Shown here: in pieces, positions 1-8,162 of the stretch
Layout of the letters: every line of letters begins with the position of its first letter
Position numbering within the stretch: the stretch's first letter is position 1
Source: Niastella sp.
GTDB lineage: Bacteria > Bacteroidota > Bacteroidia > Chitinophagales > Chitinophagaceae
DNA: 64,000 bases
NCBI GenBank assembly: GCA_016710595.1
Contig: JADJVM010000010.1
Coordinates: 1 to 64,000, forward strand
Reading direction: 5' to 3'
The notes under the pieces: model-generated
Databases searched by the model: none
What the model saw: the letters and a program-made list of their open reading frames with translations, nothing else
Told to the model about the DNA's origin: nothing
Program-made: the position numbers and the translations under genes

Positions 1-223
1 AGCAACTTTTACTTTGACTAACCATAGTCTTTTCGGCATTTCTTACAGCAGTGATTGTGATTTATTCAGCACTTATTCAGATGTTACAAGTTCAGGAAGT
101 ATGACAATTACAAAACTTGATAGAACTAACCGTATCATTTCAGGAACATTTTCCGCTACCTTAACAAAAGCAGGATGTACTGAAATAAAAATAACCGACG
201 GTCGCTTCGACATGAAATTTTAA
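1..223 (+). CDS. C-terminal part of a DUF6252-like protein (partial)
   Basis: The reading frame is open from base 2 and stops at 221-223, so the start lies before the window. The last ~73 residues are visible. They end with a GxMTITKLD segment, a 'SGTFSATL' strand and the closing 'ITDGRFDMKF'. This fits my memory of the end of DUF6252 proteins, small beta-rich, usually lipoprotein, proteins of Bacteroidota with no known function. The signal or lipobox cannot be seen. The gene is followed after 20 bases by a secreted esterase gene on the same strand, so the two may be cotranscribed. The family assignment is by motif memory only. Confidence 0.55.
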   Translation, partial: ATFTLTNHSLFGISYSSDCDLFSTYSDVTSSGSMTITKLDRTNRIISGTFSATLTKAGCTEIKITDGRFDMKF

Positions 224-243
224 TCAACTTAAAAAAATTACAA

Positions 244-3117
244 ATGAACAAACTAATCAAAACATGCTTATGTTTTGCAATACTAACGTATTGCAAAAAA
301 GCAGTCGCACAAATAGACACAAGCACCACTCAAAAATTATTACAATACATCTTTCAACCCATTGATAAAAACCAAATTCCAACTGGATTTTTAGAAGAAT
401 ATGGCTGACAATGTTGCCTGCGGCAACTTTCAATGGCACTCCACAGACAGTAATCGTATTGATATGAACCTTTGGCGTACTTTATATCTTCAATTACAAA
501 CAGGCTGGGCAAAGGCTACTACAAACCCATTGCCAGCAATCACTTCGGTAAATACAACCATTAGACAAAATGTGAGCAATACTTTGCCCATACCAATACC
601 ATTACTAATCGGAAGTTACAATACTGTTAAGAGTAATGCTTTCAGCAGCAACTTACTTAGTTACAATAGCAGCACCAAGCAAATAAGTGATGTGTCAGGG
701 AGAACACAAAGTCCCTATGACCCTAAAACATTATTTGCAGCCTGTCCCAACAAAAATATTACAACAACAGGTAGCGAAAATTTTATAATCCAGTCAAGCA
801 TGATATGGAATAATACTGGCAAATCTATAAGTCAGATACAAATTGACTTTGCAAACGGGCAAGGTTTTCAAGCAGTAACTATAGGTGCAGCGATAAACAT
901 ATCTTATACAGATACAGGCTTTAAAAAATGGACTATTAAAGTTACATTAAGCGACAACTCTATTTTGCAATGTTACAATGAATACAATGTTTTACGAACA
1001 GCTGGGATTTTATACAAGGTATTAATGAGCCAACAAATATTTATGATTTCAATAATCAACTTGACGACATAGCAGGTTATGATTTAGTATTTGTAGATTT
1101 TGCGAATGGTGCTGCTGATATAGTCTTAAACGCTGGTGCAGTGCAGGAAGTGGTAAACCGTGTAAATGCAAATAAAGTAAACGATAATAGGTTTGGAAAC
1201 ATACGCCAGCAAAACGTAGTAATGGGGCTTAGCATGGGAGGGCTTTGTGCAAGATTTGCCTTAGCAAACATGACAAGGAATTTTCCTGGCACCCCAACAG
1301 AAACAAGATTGCTCATTACCCATGATAGCCCACATCGGGGTGCTAATGTTCCGCTTGGCTTGCAATACATGATACGGATGCTTGGTAATGTGCAATTATT
1401 CGGTTACAACGTATTCGATATTTATCCTGATTATAATGATGCGATTGGCTTGCTTAATGCACCTGCAACACAGCAACTTCTTTTGTATAGTGCAACAACT
1501 ACAAACGCATTTACAGCAAATACTTTTTTGGATGCTACTTACCGACCTATGGTTACGTTTCCTGCTGGCGGTCCGCAACCAACTTATCGTTTTATCGCAA
1601 CCGCTAACGGAAATGAATGCGCCAACCCACTATTTTCTCCCGGCAAAACTTTTATCAACTTAGGTGCAGGTGTTAGTGCAGGTATTTATGCAAGGTTCTT
1701 ATTTTTTAAAGTGCCTATACTCAGTTACAAATTAGCAGTAGCAGTGGAAGCTTATGCACTGCCAGCAGCAGGCGCTACAAATAAAATTGCAAGGGTGTAT
1801 TCAGAAAACAGCCTTAAACTTTTTGGGTTTATAAATATTTTCAAGCAGTTATACAACAATACTGCTTATGCACCGGGTACTCATTTGGCTGTTGACGGCG
1901 TACCGGGTTCTAACTACCCTTTGTTAAATGTGGACGCATTAAATCAGTTAACCAACTTGCCAATCTTTAAAGTAAACCTTTATGTTTCATTTCCTTTAGG
2001 TCCGTTTTTAGGTGGTTACTTTGGTGTGTATGCTTACAATGCTGGCGTTTCTTACAACTTTACGTTTGTTCCCACCGCAAGTGCATTGGATGCGGCGCCA
2101 TATACTACACCAGTATTTTCACAGAAATATGTGGGTGGCATAAATCCAAGTTATCCATCCACCAGTGAAACATTTATAGCACAAGAAACAGTGCAAAACA
2201 ATCCTTCTTTAACTAATAATGTCCACATAAGGTTTACTGCAAGGAACTCACAGTGGTTGTTTAATCAAATGGAAGGTATTGCAAACACACTTAATTGTTC
2301 AGGTGAATGTGCTGTAACTGGGCTTTCAATTTCTGGGAATGGAACACTGTGTACAACCGGAACATATTGCGTAAGTAATATTCCTGCAACAACACAAATT
2401 ACATGGACAGCTACCCCTTCCTCTATAGTAAGTTTGACTCCTGTAGGAAATGGTAGCTGTGTGAATGTATCCAGACTTTCAAATGGAAATCTTACATTAA
2501 CTGCAAGAACAGCATGTAGTACAAGCGTAACCAAGGCAGTAAGAGTTGGTATTTATTCAACATCTGATTATAACATTACACAGTACCCATCAACCGTTTG
2601 TAATAATGGTATTGTGCAAGTGGGTATGCCATGGTATTACACACCACCTGCCCCCAACACAACCTACAACTGGTATTATGGCAATGGTCTAACGTACATT
2701 TCTGGGCAAGGCACGAATGTGATTACTCTAAGATATAACAGCCAGGGACCATTTTCGACACCGTGGGTTATGGGCAGGGCAAATAATGATTGTGGGCAAG
2801 GTCCGTTCCAAACAATCAATTTATCTGTCAATCCAAATTGTTACAGTTCATTTGCTGTTTCACCAAATCCAAGCACTGACGTAATAAATATTGAGCCTAA
2901 CACTGACCCTGCTGCAAAAGCTACCTTAACTAAACCAGCAGAAATAGTACAAGTCGAACTTACCGACAAAATGGGCATTATCAGGTATAGACAAAAATTT
3001 GGTAACCCTGCACCGACAGCGACCATTAACGTTTCAAGTTTGCCAAGCGACGTTTATACGCTAAGGATTTTTGACGGACAAATTTGGTTTACTCACAAAG
3101 TAATTATTCAACATTAA
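244..3117 (+). pseudogene. Secreted alpha/beta-hydrolase (esterase-like) with T9SS sorting domain, frameshifted
   Basis: The pieces read as one gene. An ATG at 244 gives a signal-peptide-like start ending in AVAQ and runs to a stop at 406. The next segment (MLPAATFNGT) is in another frame, the central part (TDSNRIDMNLWRTLY onward) lies in the frame ending at 1072, and the rest runs in a third frame from about 1012 to 3117. Adding one base at each of three short homopolymers (GG near 403, CC near 436, GG near 1018) would restore a single protein of about 957 residues. The nucleophile elbow GLSMGG is at 1225-1242 and is followed by HDSPHRGANVP, as in Bacteroidota esterase-like proteins. Next come a PKD/Ig-like segment (about 2310-2550) and a T9SS type A tail (VSPNPSTD near 2860). 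The protein would be secreted to the surface or medium. It is either a true pseudogene or a sequencing artefact. Confidence 0.75.
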
Positions 3118-3140
3118 TCGCAGTTTAATATTTCAAGCAA

Positions 3141-3175
3141 CAGGGTAACAAAAATAATAGTTACCCTGTTTTATT
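3141..3175 (+). terminator. Intrinsic terminator after the esterase gene
   Basis: CAGGGTAAC and GTTACCCTG form a 9-bp stem around a short A/T loop, followed by TTTTATTTT. It lies 24 bases after the stop at 3117, on the same strand. Confidence 0.85.
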
Positions 3176-3200
3176 TTGAGAGCGAATGGAAGCGTTTCAA

Positions 3201-3364
3201 GATAAGGGCTACCTACAATAACTAAGGTTTCGTGTTGCCCGCAGGGCAAGACATGAAACCGATGTTGAACGAAACTTTTGGTAGCCGCCGTCAGATTATG
3301 GAGTTGTCGTTGGTAAATTTATGGTAGGAGTAGCAGATAAGGGCGGTCTGCTTTTTTTTATGAA
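3201..3364 (+). repeat. Direct repeat copy A (about 164 bp)
   Basis: This stretch is nearly identical to 6187-6349; the few differences lie in the first 20 bases, two bases near 3291 and one base of the final T-run. Inside it, GTTTC...GAAAC (3227-3259) encloses TTGCCC/GGGCAA, giving a long imperfect hairpin. At its end GCAGA/TCTGC (3333-3351) followed by eight T forms an intrinsic terminator. Copy A is separated from the end of the esterase gene by that gene's own terminator. GTTGTGTGT follows at 3369, and the IS91-like element begins about 30 bases further on. Confidence 0.9.
3333..3359 (+). terminator. Intrinsic terminator inside repeat copy A
   Basis: A GCAGA stem arm (3333-3337), a 9-base loop and TCTGC (3347-3351) are followed by eight T. 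The same structure is present in copy B. Confidence 0.65.
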
Positions 3365-3393
3365 TCATGTTGTGTGTTTTTCATAGCTTTTTT

Positions 3394-3424
3394 AATGGGT
3401 AGGCACACAAATTCCCCTACCCAT
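3394..3424. repeat. Terminal inverted repeat/hairpin of the IS91-like element
   Basis: AATGGGTAGG and CCTACCCAT(C) form a 9-bp stem with a 12-base loop, directly beyond the transposase stop (3427-3429). It is the candidate rolling-circle end (ori or ter) of the element. Confidence 0.6.
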
Positions 3425-3426
3425 CC

Positions 3427-4531
3427 CTACAGAATTGTAGGGACCGGTGCAGTTTGGTTGGCCAATAAATATTTTCCGGGAGGCCCTCTTTTACCAAACA
3501 CATCAATGGTTATGAGTGTTCCTGTTTTGCAACAAGGACATTTACGCAGCATAGTTTTAGGAGCTTGCAGCGGTCGTTCTACTTTTAAAGTTGCTTGCAG
3601 ATTTTGCAGCTTGCCACGCTTCCAATTACTACTGAGTATGCCGTAATGCCTGATGCGTACAAATCTTCCTGGCAGGATGTGTTGTGCAAATCTTCTGGTA
3701 AATTCTGCATTAGCAAGCGTTGTTTGTTTTGTAATACCGGCAGCTTTATAATCTTTGTAATTAAAAGTTACTTCACTTTCTGTAACGTTTTTATGCGGCT
3801 ATTGCTGATGGCAACTTTGTGAGTATAACGTCCCAGGTATTCTATCACCTGCTTCGGTCCGCCAAAAGGACGCTTGGCATATACTACCCAATTTTTAGTG
3901 AATAAACTTTGCAGTAAAACTTTATCTTCTACTTTTGTGTTCGTAAAAGTTGCACATACTTTGCCCTAAACACTTTACTCATTGCTTTTACCGAAAACAA
4001 ATATTTATTGCTTCGCAATTGTTTTTGCCATTGACCTTGTGCATCTACGCCACCACCAGGCACAATACAATGCAGGTGTGGATGCAGGCTTAAGTTTTGC
4101 CCCCAGGTATGCAGAATGGATATCATGCCCAATTGTACTGCGGCTGTTGCTCCAAACTGTTTTAGCGTGTGCCACACGCTTGTAAACAAACTATCATAGA
4201 CCAGCTTTGATTGCTGCAATGCTAAAACATTAAGCTCTTGCGGCAGCGTAAATACTAAATGATAATAGGTACAAGGCAACAGGTCTGCTTCTCTTGCTTG
4301 TATCCATTCTTCCCGTTTGTGACCCTGGCATTTAGGACAATGCCTGTTGCGACAACTGTTATAGCTGATACTAATGTTGCCACAACCATCGCAGGCATCT
4401 ACATGCCCACCAAGTGCAGCAGTGCGGCATTGTTGCAAGGCTCGTAAAGTTTTCTGCTGATGCACATTGAGCGATAAATTAGTAAGCACAGTTTGCCTGA
4501 GCACATCGGCTACTTCGTAGTTCGCCCACAT
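3427..4531 (-). pseudogene. IS91 family transposase, two frameshifts
   Basis: The N-terminal 200 residues are open (4531 to 3929). They show a zinc-binding region (CDGCG, then CRNRHCPKC), a YHLVFTLP strand and the HLHCIVPGGG HUH-type motif. The frame then ends at RTQK. Adding one base near 3940 continues with KVEDKVLL and the catalytic-tyrosine motif YLGRYTHKVAISN (Y...Y spacing as in IS91 Y2 transposases). A second missing base near 3777 continues to a C-terminal CPCC zinc-like pair and a stop at 3427-3429. The full product would be about 368 residues, normal for the family. It would be a single-strand endonuclease driving rolling-circle transposition. It overlaps the recombinase gene by 22 bases, suggesting cotranscription. 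Confidence 0.85.
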
Positions 4532-5376
4532 TGCTCAAATACTTTATCTAATGGGCTATGTGCAAGTTGATCAGGCGGGGTGCATACATGCAGATAGATC
4601 ATGGTTGTTTCTATATTGTTATGTCCCATGAGTTGTTGCACCGTAATAATATTTACACCATCTTCCAGCAAATGTGTGGCATAAGTATGGCGCAACATAT
4701 GTACATTTACTTCTTTAATTATGCCGGCATTTTTTGCAATGGTTTTTACCGCCCATTGTACACCACGCTGACTGTAACGGCCATCAAAGTCCTTACCTTC
4801 GGGATTACCGGTGCCTTCAAATAAATAGCGTTTTGGCTTACTGCTATTTATAAAAGTTTTTATACCTCTTATCAGATGAACGCTTAATGGTACATACCTA
4901 TCCTTGTTACCTTTACTTTGCACAATGTGTAAAAGCTTGCGATCATTATCTATGTGTTTAAGTTCAATGTTGCGCACTTCCATACAGCGCAGGCCGCAGC
5001 CATACAACAATCCAATGAGTAACTTGTGCTTGAGCAGTGTTGCAGATTTTATCATGCTCCATATCTCTTCTCTGCTAATTATTACGGGAAGTTTTTCTGC
5101 TCTTGCAATAGCAGGCAGGTGAAGATGTTCGTAAGGAAGTCCTTCTGCTTTTAGTAAAAAACGAAGGCCGTAAACTGTGTGTTTAAAATAAGTTTGCGAA
5201 GGCGTTTTGCTGCGCTGCTGCAACTCATAGAGGTAATCTTTTACCTGCTCCGGATCCAGCTCGGTAGGCAGACAGTTAAAATGCAGCGCCATAGCGGCCA
5301 CATGCCTGCTGTAGTTCTCAAATGTTTTTGGGCTTCTGCCCAGCAAAGAAATGTTTCGCTCAAATCGCTGCAGCAA
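4510..5376 (-). CDS. Tyrosine recombinase/integrase of the IS91-like element
   Basis: This 288-residue protein has the two-domain layout of XerC/D-like recombinases. An N-terminal SAM-like core-binding domain (about 1-90) is followed by a catalytic domain with GCGLRCMEV (Arg I), KGNKDRYVP (Lys), HMLRHTYATHLL (H-x-x-R), GHNNIETT (His) and the nucleophile in MIYLH. All catalytic residues appear present. The start is uncertain. The open frame as given begins with TTG, but an in-register extension (CREVAGFTDL) continues upstream to an 8-base A tract at 5446-5453. An ATG at 5460-5462 (MTTKK) would join this frame if the tract had nine A or if ribosomes slipped by -1. It is probably the accessory recombinase of the element, not an integron integrase, since the additional domain of IntI is not evident. 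Confidence 0.9.
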   Translation of the reverse strand: MLQRFERNISLLGRSPKTFENYSRHVAAMALHFNCLPTELDPEQVKDYLYELQQRSKTPSQTYFKHTVYGLRFLLKAEGLPYEHLHLPAIARAEKLPVIISREEIWSMIKSATLLKHKLLIGLLYGCGLRCMEVRNIELKHIDNDRKLLHIVQSKGNKDRYVPLSVHLIRGIKTFINSSKPKRYLFEGTGNPEGKDFDGRYSQRGVQWAVKTIAKNAGIIKEVNVHMLRHTYATHLLEDGVNIITVQQLMGHNNIETTMIYLHVCTPPDQLAHSPLDKVFEQCGRTTK

Positions 5377-5611
5377 ATCTGTAAATCCAGCTACTTCCCG
5401 GCAGGCCCGGTTGAGGTATTTATTATACCTCAGTTCTTCTAAAGATTTTTTTTAGTAGTCATGATTAATTATTTTTAATGAATAATAAAATTACGAATTA
5501 GGAAAAAAGGCTACCGAAGGTTTAGTTCAACAGCAGTTTTGCAAAAGTTGGGTTGAAGTAATAAATTTAAACAGTAAATTACTAATCAGCTAAAGTGCAT
5601 GGTTTAGGCTG

Positions 5612-5659
5612 ACGAACAATGAATGCCCAACCTTCGCAAAGCTGATAAACGTTGTGCGT
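5612..5659. other. attC-like imperfect inverted repeat before the membrane-protein gene
   Basis: ACGAACAATG (5612-5621) and CGTTGTGCGT (5650-5659) are inverted copies matching at 8 of 10 positions, about 28 bases apart. The right arm GTTGTGCGT has the look of an integron R' core, although it does not fully fit the GTTRRRY consensus. The next gene starts 34 bases on, and its far end abuts ACGCACAAT (6197-6205) of repeat copy B. The integron reading is an inference. The rest of 5463-5693 shows no gene. Confidence 0.35.
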
Positions 5660-5693
5660 AAACCATAAGAACCCGTTACAAAAAAGCGACTGG

Positions 5694-6188
5694 ATGAGAA
5701 CAATCTTGACGATAAAACATTGGCAACTTGTTGCAGTGATTATTCTGCCTGCTATTTTATTTTCTGCCACATCACTTAGAGAAATAGCTGGTTCAATTTG
5801 TGGACTACTATTTTTGTTATGGATTTATTCGATTGGATATCTCGGACAAAAGCAAATTCGTTCAATTGGACTTCGACCTCTGAATTTAAAACTGTTTCAA
5901 GCGAATGTTTTACTTCTTCCAATCCTAATGCTTCTGAACAGATTGCCATTATTTTCTGTAGACCAATCAAATACTCTTGACTTAATAGGAATTATTTTGG
6001 GTCTTTATTCAGCATTCGCTGCTTTTCAGGTGCTTTTATTCGCCGGTAAGACAATTGCAGAACTGGAATATCGCAGACAAGTTACTTTGGGTGAATATTT
6101 CATGAACTCACTTCAAATCATTGTTTTTATTTTGGGCGTATGGACACTTCAACCAAGAATTAATAGACAATTTGAAGAAACAATATGA
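5694..6188 (+). CDS. Small multi-spanning membrane protein, cassette-like
   Basis: I do not recognise a named family. From the ATG at 5694 the product is 164 residues. A TTG at 5652 would extend it by 14 residues, but the extension overlaps the GTTGTGCGT motif and is hydrophilic, so I prefer the ATG. Four hydrophobic stretches are visible (about residues 11-25, 29-48, 65-80 with 90-110, and 132-150). The protein ends with VWTLQPRINRQFEE. Short membrane proteins ending in a 'LQPRIN'-like motif recur, to my memory, in Bacteroidota cassette-type islands. The gene stands alone, and its stop overlaps repeat copy B by two bases. Function unknown. Confidence 0.7.
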   Translation: MRTILTIKHWQLVAVIILPAILFSATSLREIAGSICGLLFLLWIYSIGYLGQKQIRSIGLRPLNLKLFQANVLLLPILMLLNRLPLFSVDQSNTLDLIGIILGLYSAFAAFQVLLFAGKTIAELEYRRQVTLGEYFMNSLQIIVFILGVWTLQPRINRQFEETI

Positions 6189-6349
6189 TAAGGTCTACGC
6201 ACAATAACTAAGGTTTCGTGTTGCCCGCAGGGCAAGACATGAAACCGATGTTGAACGAAACTTTTGGTAGCCGCCATTAGATTATGGAGTTGTCGTTGGT
6301 AAATTTATGGTAGGAGTAGCAGATAAGGGCGGTCTGCTTTTTTTATGAA
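6187..6349 (+). repeat. Direct repeat copy B (about 163 bp)
   Basis: Near-identical to 3201-3364. It begins within the stop codon of the membrane-protein gene. ACGCACAAT (6197-6205) and TTGAACG (6251-6257) bracket a long hairpin: GTTTC 6213-6217 with GAAAC 6241-6245, and TTGCCC 6221-6226 with GGGCAA 6230-6235. It closes with a terminator and then directly joins the remnant of a DUF3857 gene. Confidence 0.9.
6319..6344 (+). terminator. Intrinsic terminator inside repeat copy B
   Basis: GCAGA (6319-6323) and TCTGC (6333-6337) form a stem followed by seven T. It would end transcription of the membrane-protein gene. Confidence 0.65.
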
Positions 6350-6580
6350 GGATATGAGCTGGAAGCAGTTTCTAAAAACATTACGCTAAAAACAAAATTT
6401 GGCACTTATTCTATTATATCAAAATTTGAAAATAATAAGATCAGCTATTCAAGAACAATGGAACAATATGCAGGAAGTTATCCGGCAGGCGATCAAAAAG
6501 AACTTAACCAATTTTACAATGATATTTATAAAGCAGACAGGGGCCGGATAGTTTTGGTTAAAAAAGCTGGAGTGGAGTAG
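6347..6580 (+). pseudogene. C-terminal fragment of a DUF3857/transglutaminase-like protein
   Basis: The frame opens inside repeat copy B with no plausible start and reads YEGYELEAVSKNITLKTKFG, ending KADRGRIVLVKKAG before TAG at 6578-6580. This resembles the last ~75 residues of large Bacteroidota proteins that carry DUF3857 plus a transglutaminase-like core: a 'YELE...' strand, then a 'YPA...Q..LNQFYNDIYKADR' helix. The upstream ~500 residues are missing, and repeat copy B abuts the break. The fragment therefore marks an insertion or deletion junction. Confidence 0.7.
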
Positions 6581-6610
6581 CATGTAAAAGAAAAAGAGCT
6601 ACACCGGGTA

Positions 6611-6636
6611 CAAAGAAAACTCTCACAAATGTGAGA
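6611..6636 (-). terminator. Possible terminator for the kynurenine/pyrF unit
   Basis: Read on the minus strand, TCTCAC/GTGAGA forms a 6-bp stem with an ATTT loop followed by GTTTTCTTTG. It lies about 85 bases past the pyrF stop. The stem is short, so confidence is moderate. Confidence 0.45.
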
Positions 6637-6720
6637 TATTTACAGCAGTCGTGTACAAACATGCTTCAAACAGAATTAATTCAACTGATGTGTAAAAACC
6701 GGAAAACATTCAGCAAGTAT

Positions 6721-7548
6721 TTATATATACCTTTCCATTTCTGCCTGGTATTGCCTGGCTATTAACGCTGCTTCTTCTGCAAAATTTTCTTTATCTCCTG
6801 CAAAAATGATGGTACGGCTTACATTTACCAATAATCCTACTTCACTGTTCATTGCATTTTTACTTATGTTTTGTAAACTGCCTCCCTGGAAACCTACCCC
6901 AGGTACCAATAAAAAATGATCGGGTACAATCTCTCTTATATTTTTAAATTCAGTAGCCTGTGTGGCTCCTACAACAAACATCAGGTTGTTGGGATTGCCC
7001 CATGCTGATACTTTTTTTAAAACCCGTTCATATAAAAATTCAGCACGCAAATGGCTGTTTTCATCGCCATTTCTTAATCCCAGCATTTCAAAATCAGCAG
7101 CGCCTTTATTGCTGGTAAGCGCCAGCACGATCGCCCATTTATTTTCATATTCTAAAAAAGGGCGAATGCTGTCTTCGCCCATATATGGAGCCAATGTAAT
7201 GGCATCGAAATCCAGCGTTTCAAAAAATGCTTTTGCATATTGGTTGGATGTATTGCCAATATCTGCCCGCTTGGCATCTGCAATTTTAAAATGAGTTTTT
7301 GGGATATATGCCAGTGTTTCTTCCATCGCATCCCAGCCTTTTGAACCCAGCGCTTCATAAAAAGCGGTATTCAATTTATAAGAAACACAGTAGGGCAGGG
7401 TAGCATCAATAATGGCTTTATTAAATTTTACAATCGCATTGGGTTGCTGCTGTAAATGTGCTGGAATTTTATCTATATCCGTATCCAGCCCAACGCATAG
7501 GTAAGATTTCTTAGTTCTTATTTGTTCTACTAAAATATTTCGATGCAT
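6721..7548 (-). CDS. pyrF: Orotidine 5'-phosphate decarboxylase
   Basis: Decarboxylates OMP to UMP, the last step of de novo pyrimidine synthesis, in the cytoplasm. The 275-residue length and motif order fit the long (type 2) bacterial PyrF. VGLDTD (about 19-24) is the phosphate/orotate-site strand. The catalytic DAKRADIGNT (91-100) has Lys93 and the Asp pair D91/D96, and VPGVGFQGG near residue 218 binds phosphate. The start ATG lies two bases after the stop of the PaiB-like gene, so pyrF is the distal gene of the kynurenine-degradation unit. That is an unexpected place for a pyrimidine gene. Confidence 0.95.
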   Translation of the reverse strand: MHRNILVEQIRTKKSYLCVGLDTDIDKIPAHLQQQPNAIVKFNKAIIDATLPYCVSYKLNTAFYEALGSKGWDAMEETLAYIPKTHFKIADAKRADIGNTSNQYAKAFFETLDFDAITLAPYMGEDSIRPFLEYENKWAIVLALTSNKGAADFEMLGLRNGDENSHLRAEFLYERVLKKVSAWGNPNNLMFVVGATQATEFKNIREIVPDHFLLVPGVGFQGGSLQNISKNAMNSEVGLLVNVSRTIIFAGDKENFAEEAALIARQYQAEMERYI

Positions 7549-7550
7549 AA

Positions 7551-8162
7551 TTATAATTGCTTTTTCATGTGATGGGCAATAAAAAGATCGCCGGGTTCTT
7601 TTCTTTTTTCTAATTGAGCTACAATAGAAGCACGGTCTTCAGCATCGTAATTTTGGCTGAGCTTAAACACATGGTCCAGTTGCGTAACTTCTATTCTAAA
7701 TCCAATAATTGCTTTTATGTTTTGTTGAATATAATCTTCGGGTAAATTATCATAGGATGCTTCGGTATTTTTACCGATATGCTTATCCGTTATTTGTTCA
7801 ATGGTTTTTCGGGTACCTGCTTCATCTAAAAAATGGATGATTCCCTGTGCATGTACTGCCATGTAATTTACGGTACTGGCTTTTGCTTTCTTCTTATACC
7901 AGTTAGCATCAATAAATGCATGTGGGCTGCTAAAGATCGCCAATACATGATTGTTTTTTTCAAATGCTTTATGGTGATCCGTATTTCTCATCAGGTGGCT
8001 GGTAAGCCAGGTTTTTCCATTTTCCTGTGTTACCTCAAGGGGCAATTGCGAGGCAGCAGGAAACTTTGATCCCATACCTATTACCATGGCAAAAGATTGC
8101 TCCTTCATAAATTCGATAACTTTATTTTCGTCCGGCTCCCGGTAATAAGAAAACTTATACAT
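7551..8162 (-). CDS. PaiB-like FMN-binding split-barrel protein
   Basis: The 203-residue protein starts MYKFSYYREPDENKVIEFM and contains LPLEVTQENG, SSPHAFIDANWY and VNYMAVHAQG. These are the hallmarks of the PaiB family ('FMN-binding negative transcriptional regulator'), related to pyridoxamine-phosphate-oxidase split barrels. The length matches the family. In Bacillus PaiB was named for repression of sporulation and degradative enzymes, but the fold suggests flavin-linked chemistry. Its ATG overlaps the end of kmo by eight bases (ATGTATAA), so the two are translationally coupled. A role as pathway regulator or as an FMN/flavin helper of the monooxygenase is inference. Confidence 0.85.
   Translation of the reverse strand: MYKFSYYREPDENKVIEFMKEQSFAMVIGMGSKFPAASQLPLEVTQENGKTWLTSHLMRNTDHHKAFEKNNHVLAIFSSPHAFIDANWYKKKAKASTVNYMAVHAQGIIHFLDEAGTRKTIEQITDKHIGKNTEASYDNLPEDYIQQNIKAIIGFRIEVTQLDHVFKLSQNYDAEDRASIVAQLEKRKEPGDLFIAHHMKKQL

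Larger units (their letters stand above)
3394..5462 (-). mobile_element. IS91-like element (tyrosine recombinase + Y2 transposase)
   Basis: The element is read on the minus strand. A tyrosine recombinase gene is followed, with overlapping ends, by an IS91-family transposase gene. This pairing is common in Bacteroidota IS91-like elements. The transposase-distal end carries an inverted repeat (AATGGGTAGG at 3394-3403 and CCTACCCAT at 3416-3424), as expected for a hairpin at one end of a rolling-circle element. The opposite boundary is not defined by sequence; 5462 is simply the proposed recombinase start. The transposase needs two frame corrections, so the copy may be dead. Confidence 0.75.

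Noticed and set aside
257..439. Minus-strand 60-residue frame at the start of the esterase gene
   Set aside because: It is antisense to the signal peptide region and has no independent support.
3374..3822. Plus-strand small open frames (90 and 75 residues) in the IS91 region
   Set aside because: They lie opposite the C-terminal part of the transposase, whose frames give clear family motifs.
4510..5376. Integron integrase (IntI)
   Set aside because: The recombinase shows the short two-domain form paired with an IS91 transposase, without the extra IntI segment. It is the element's own recombinase.
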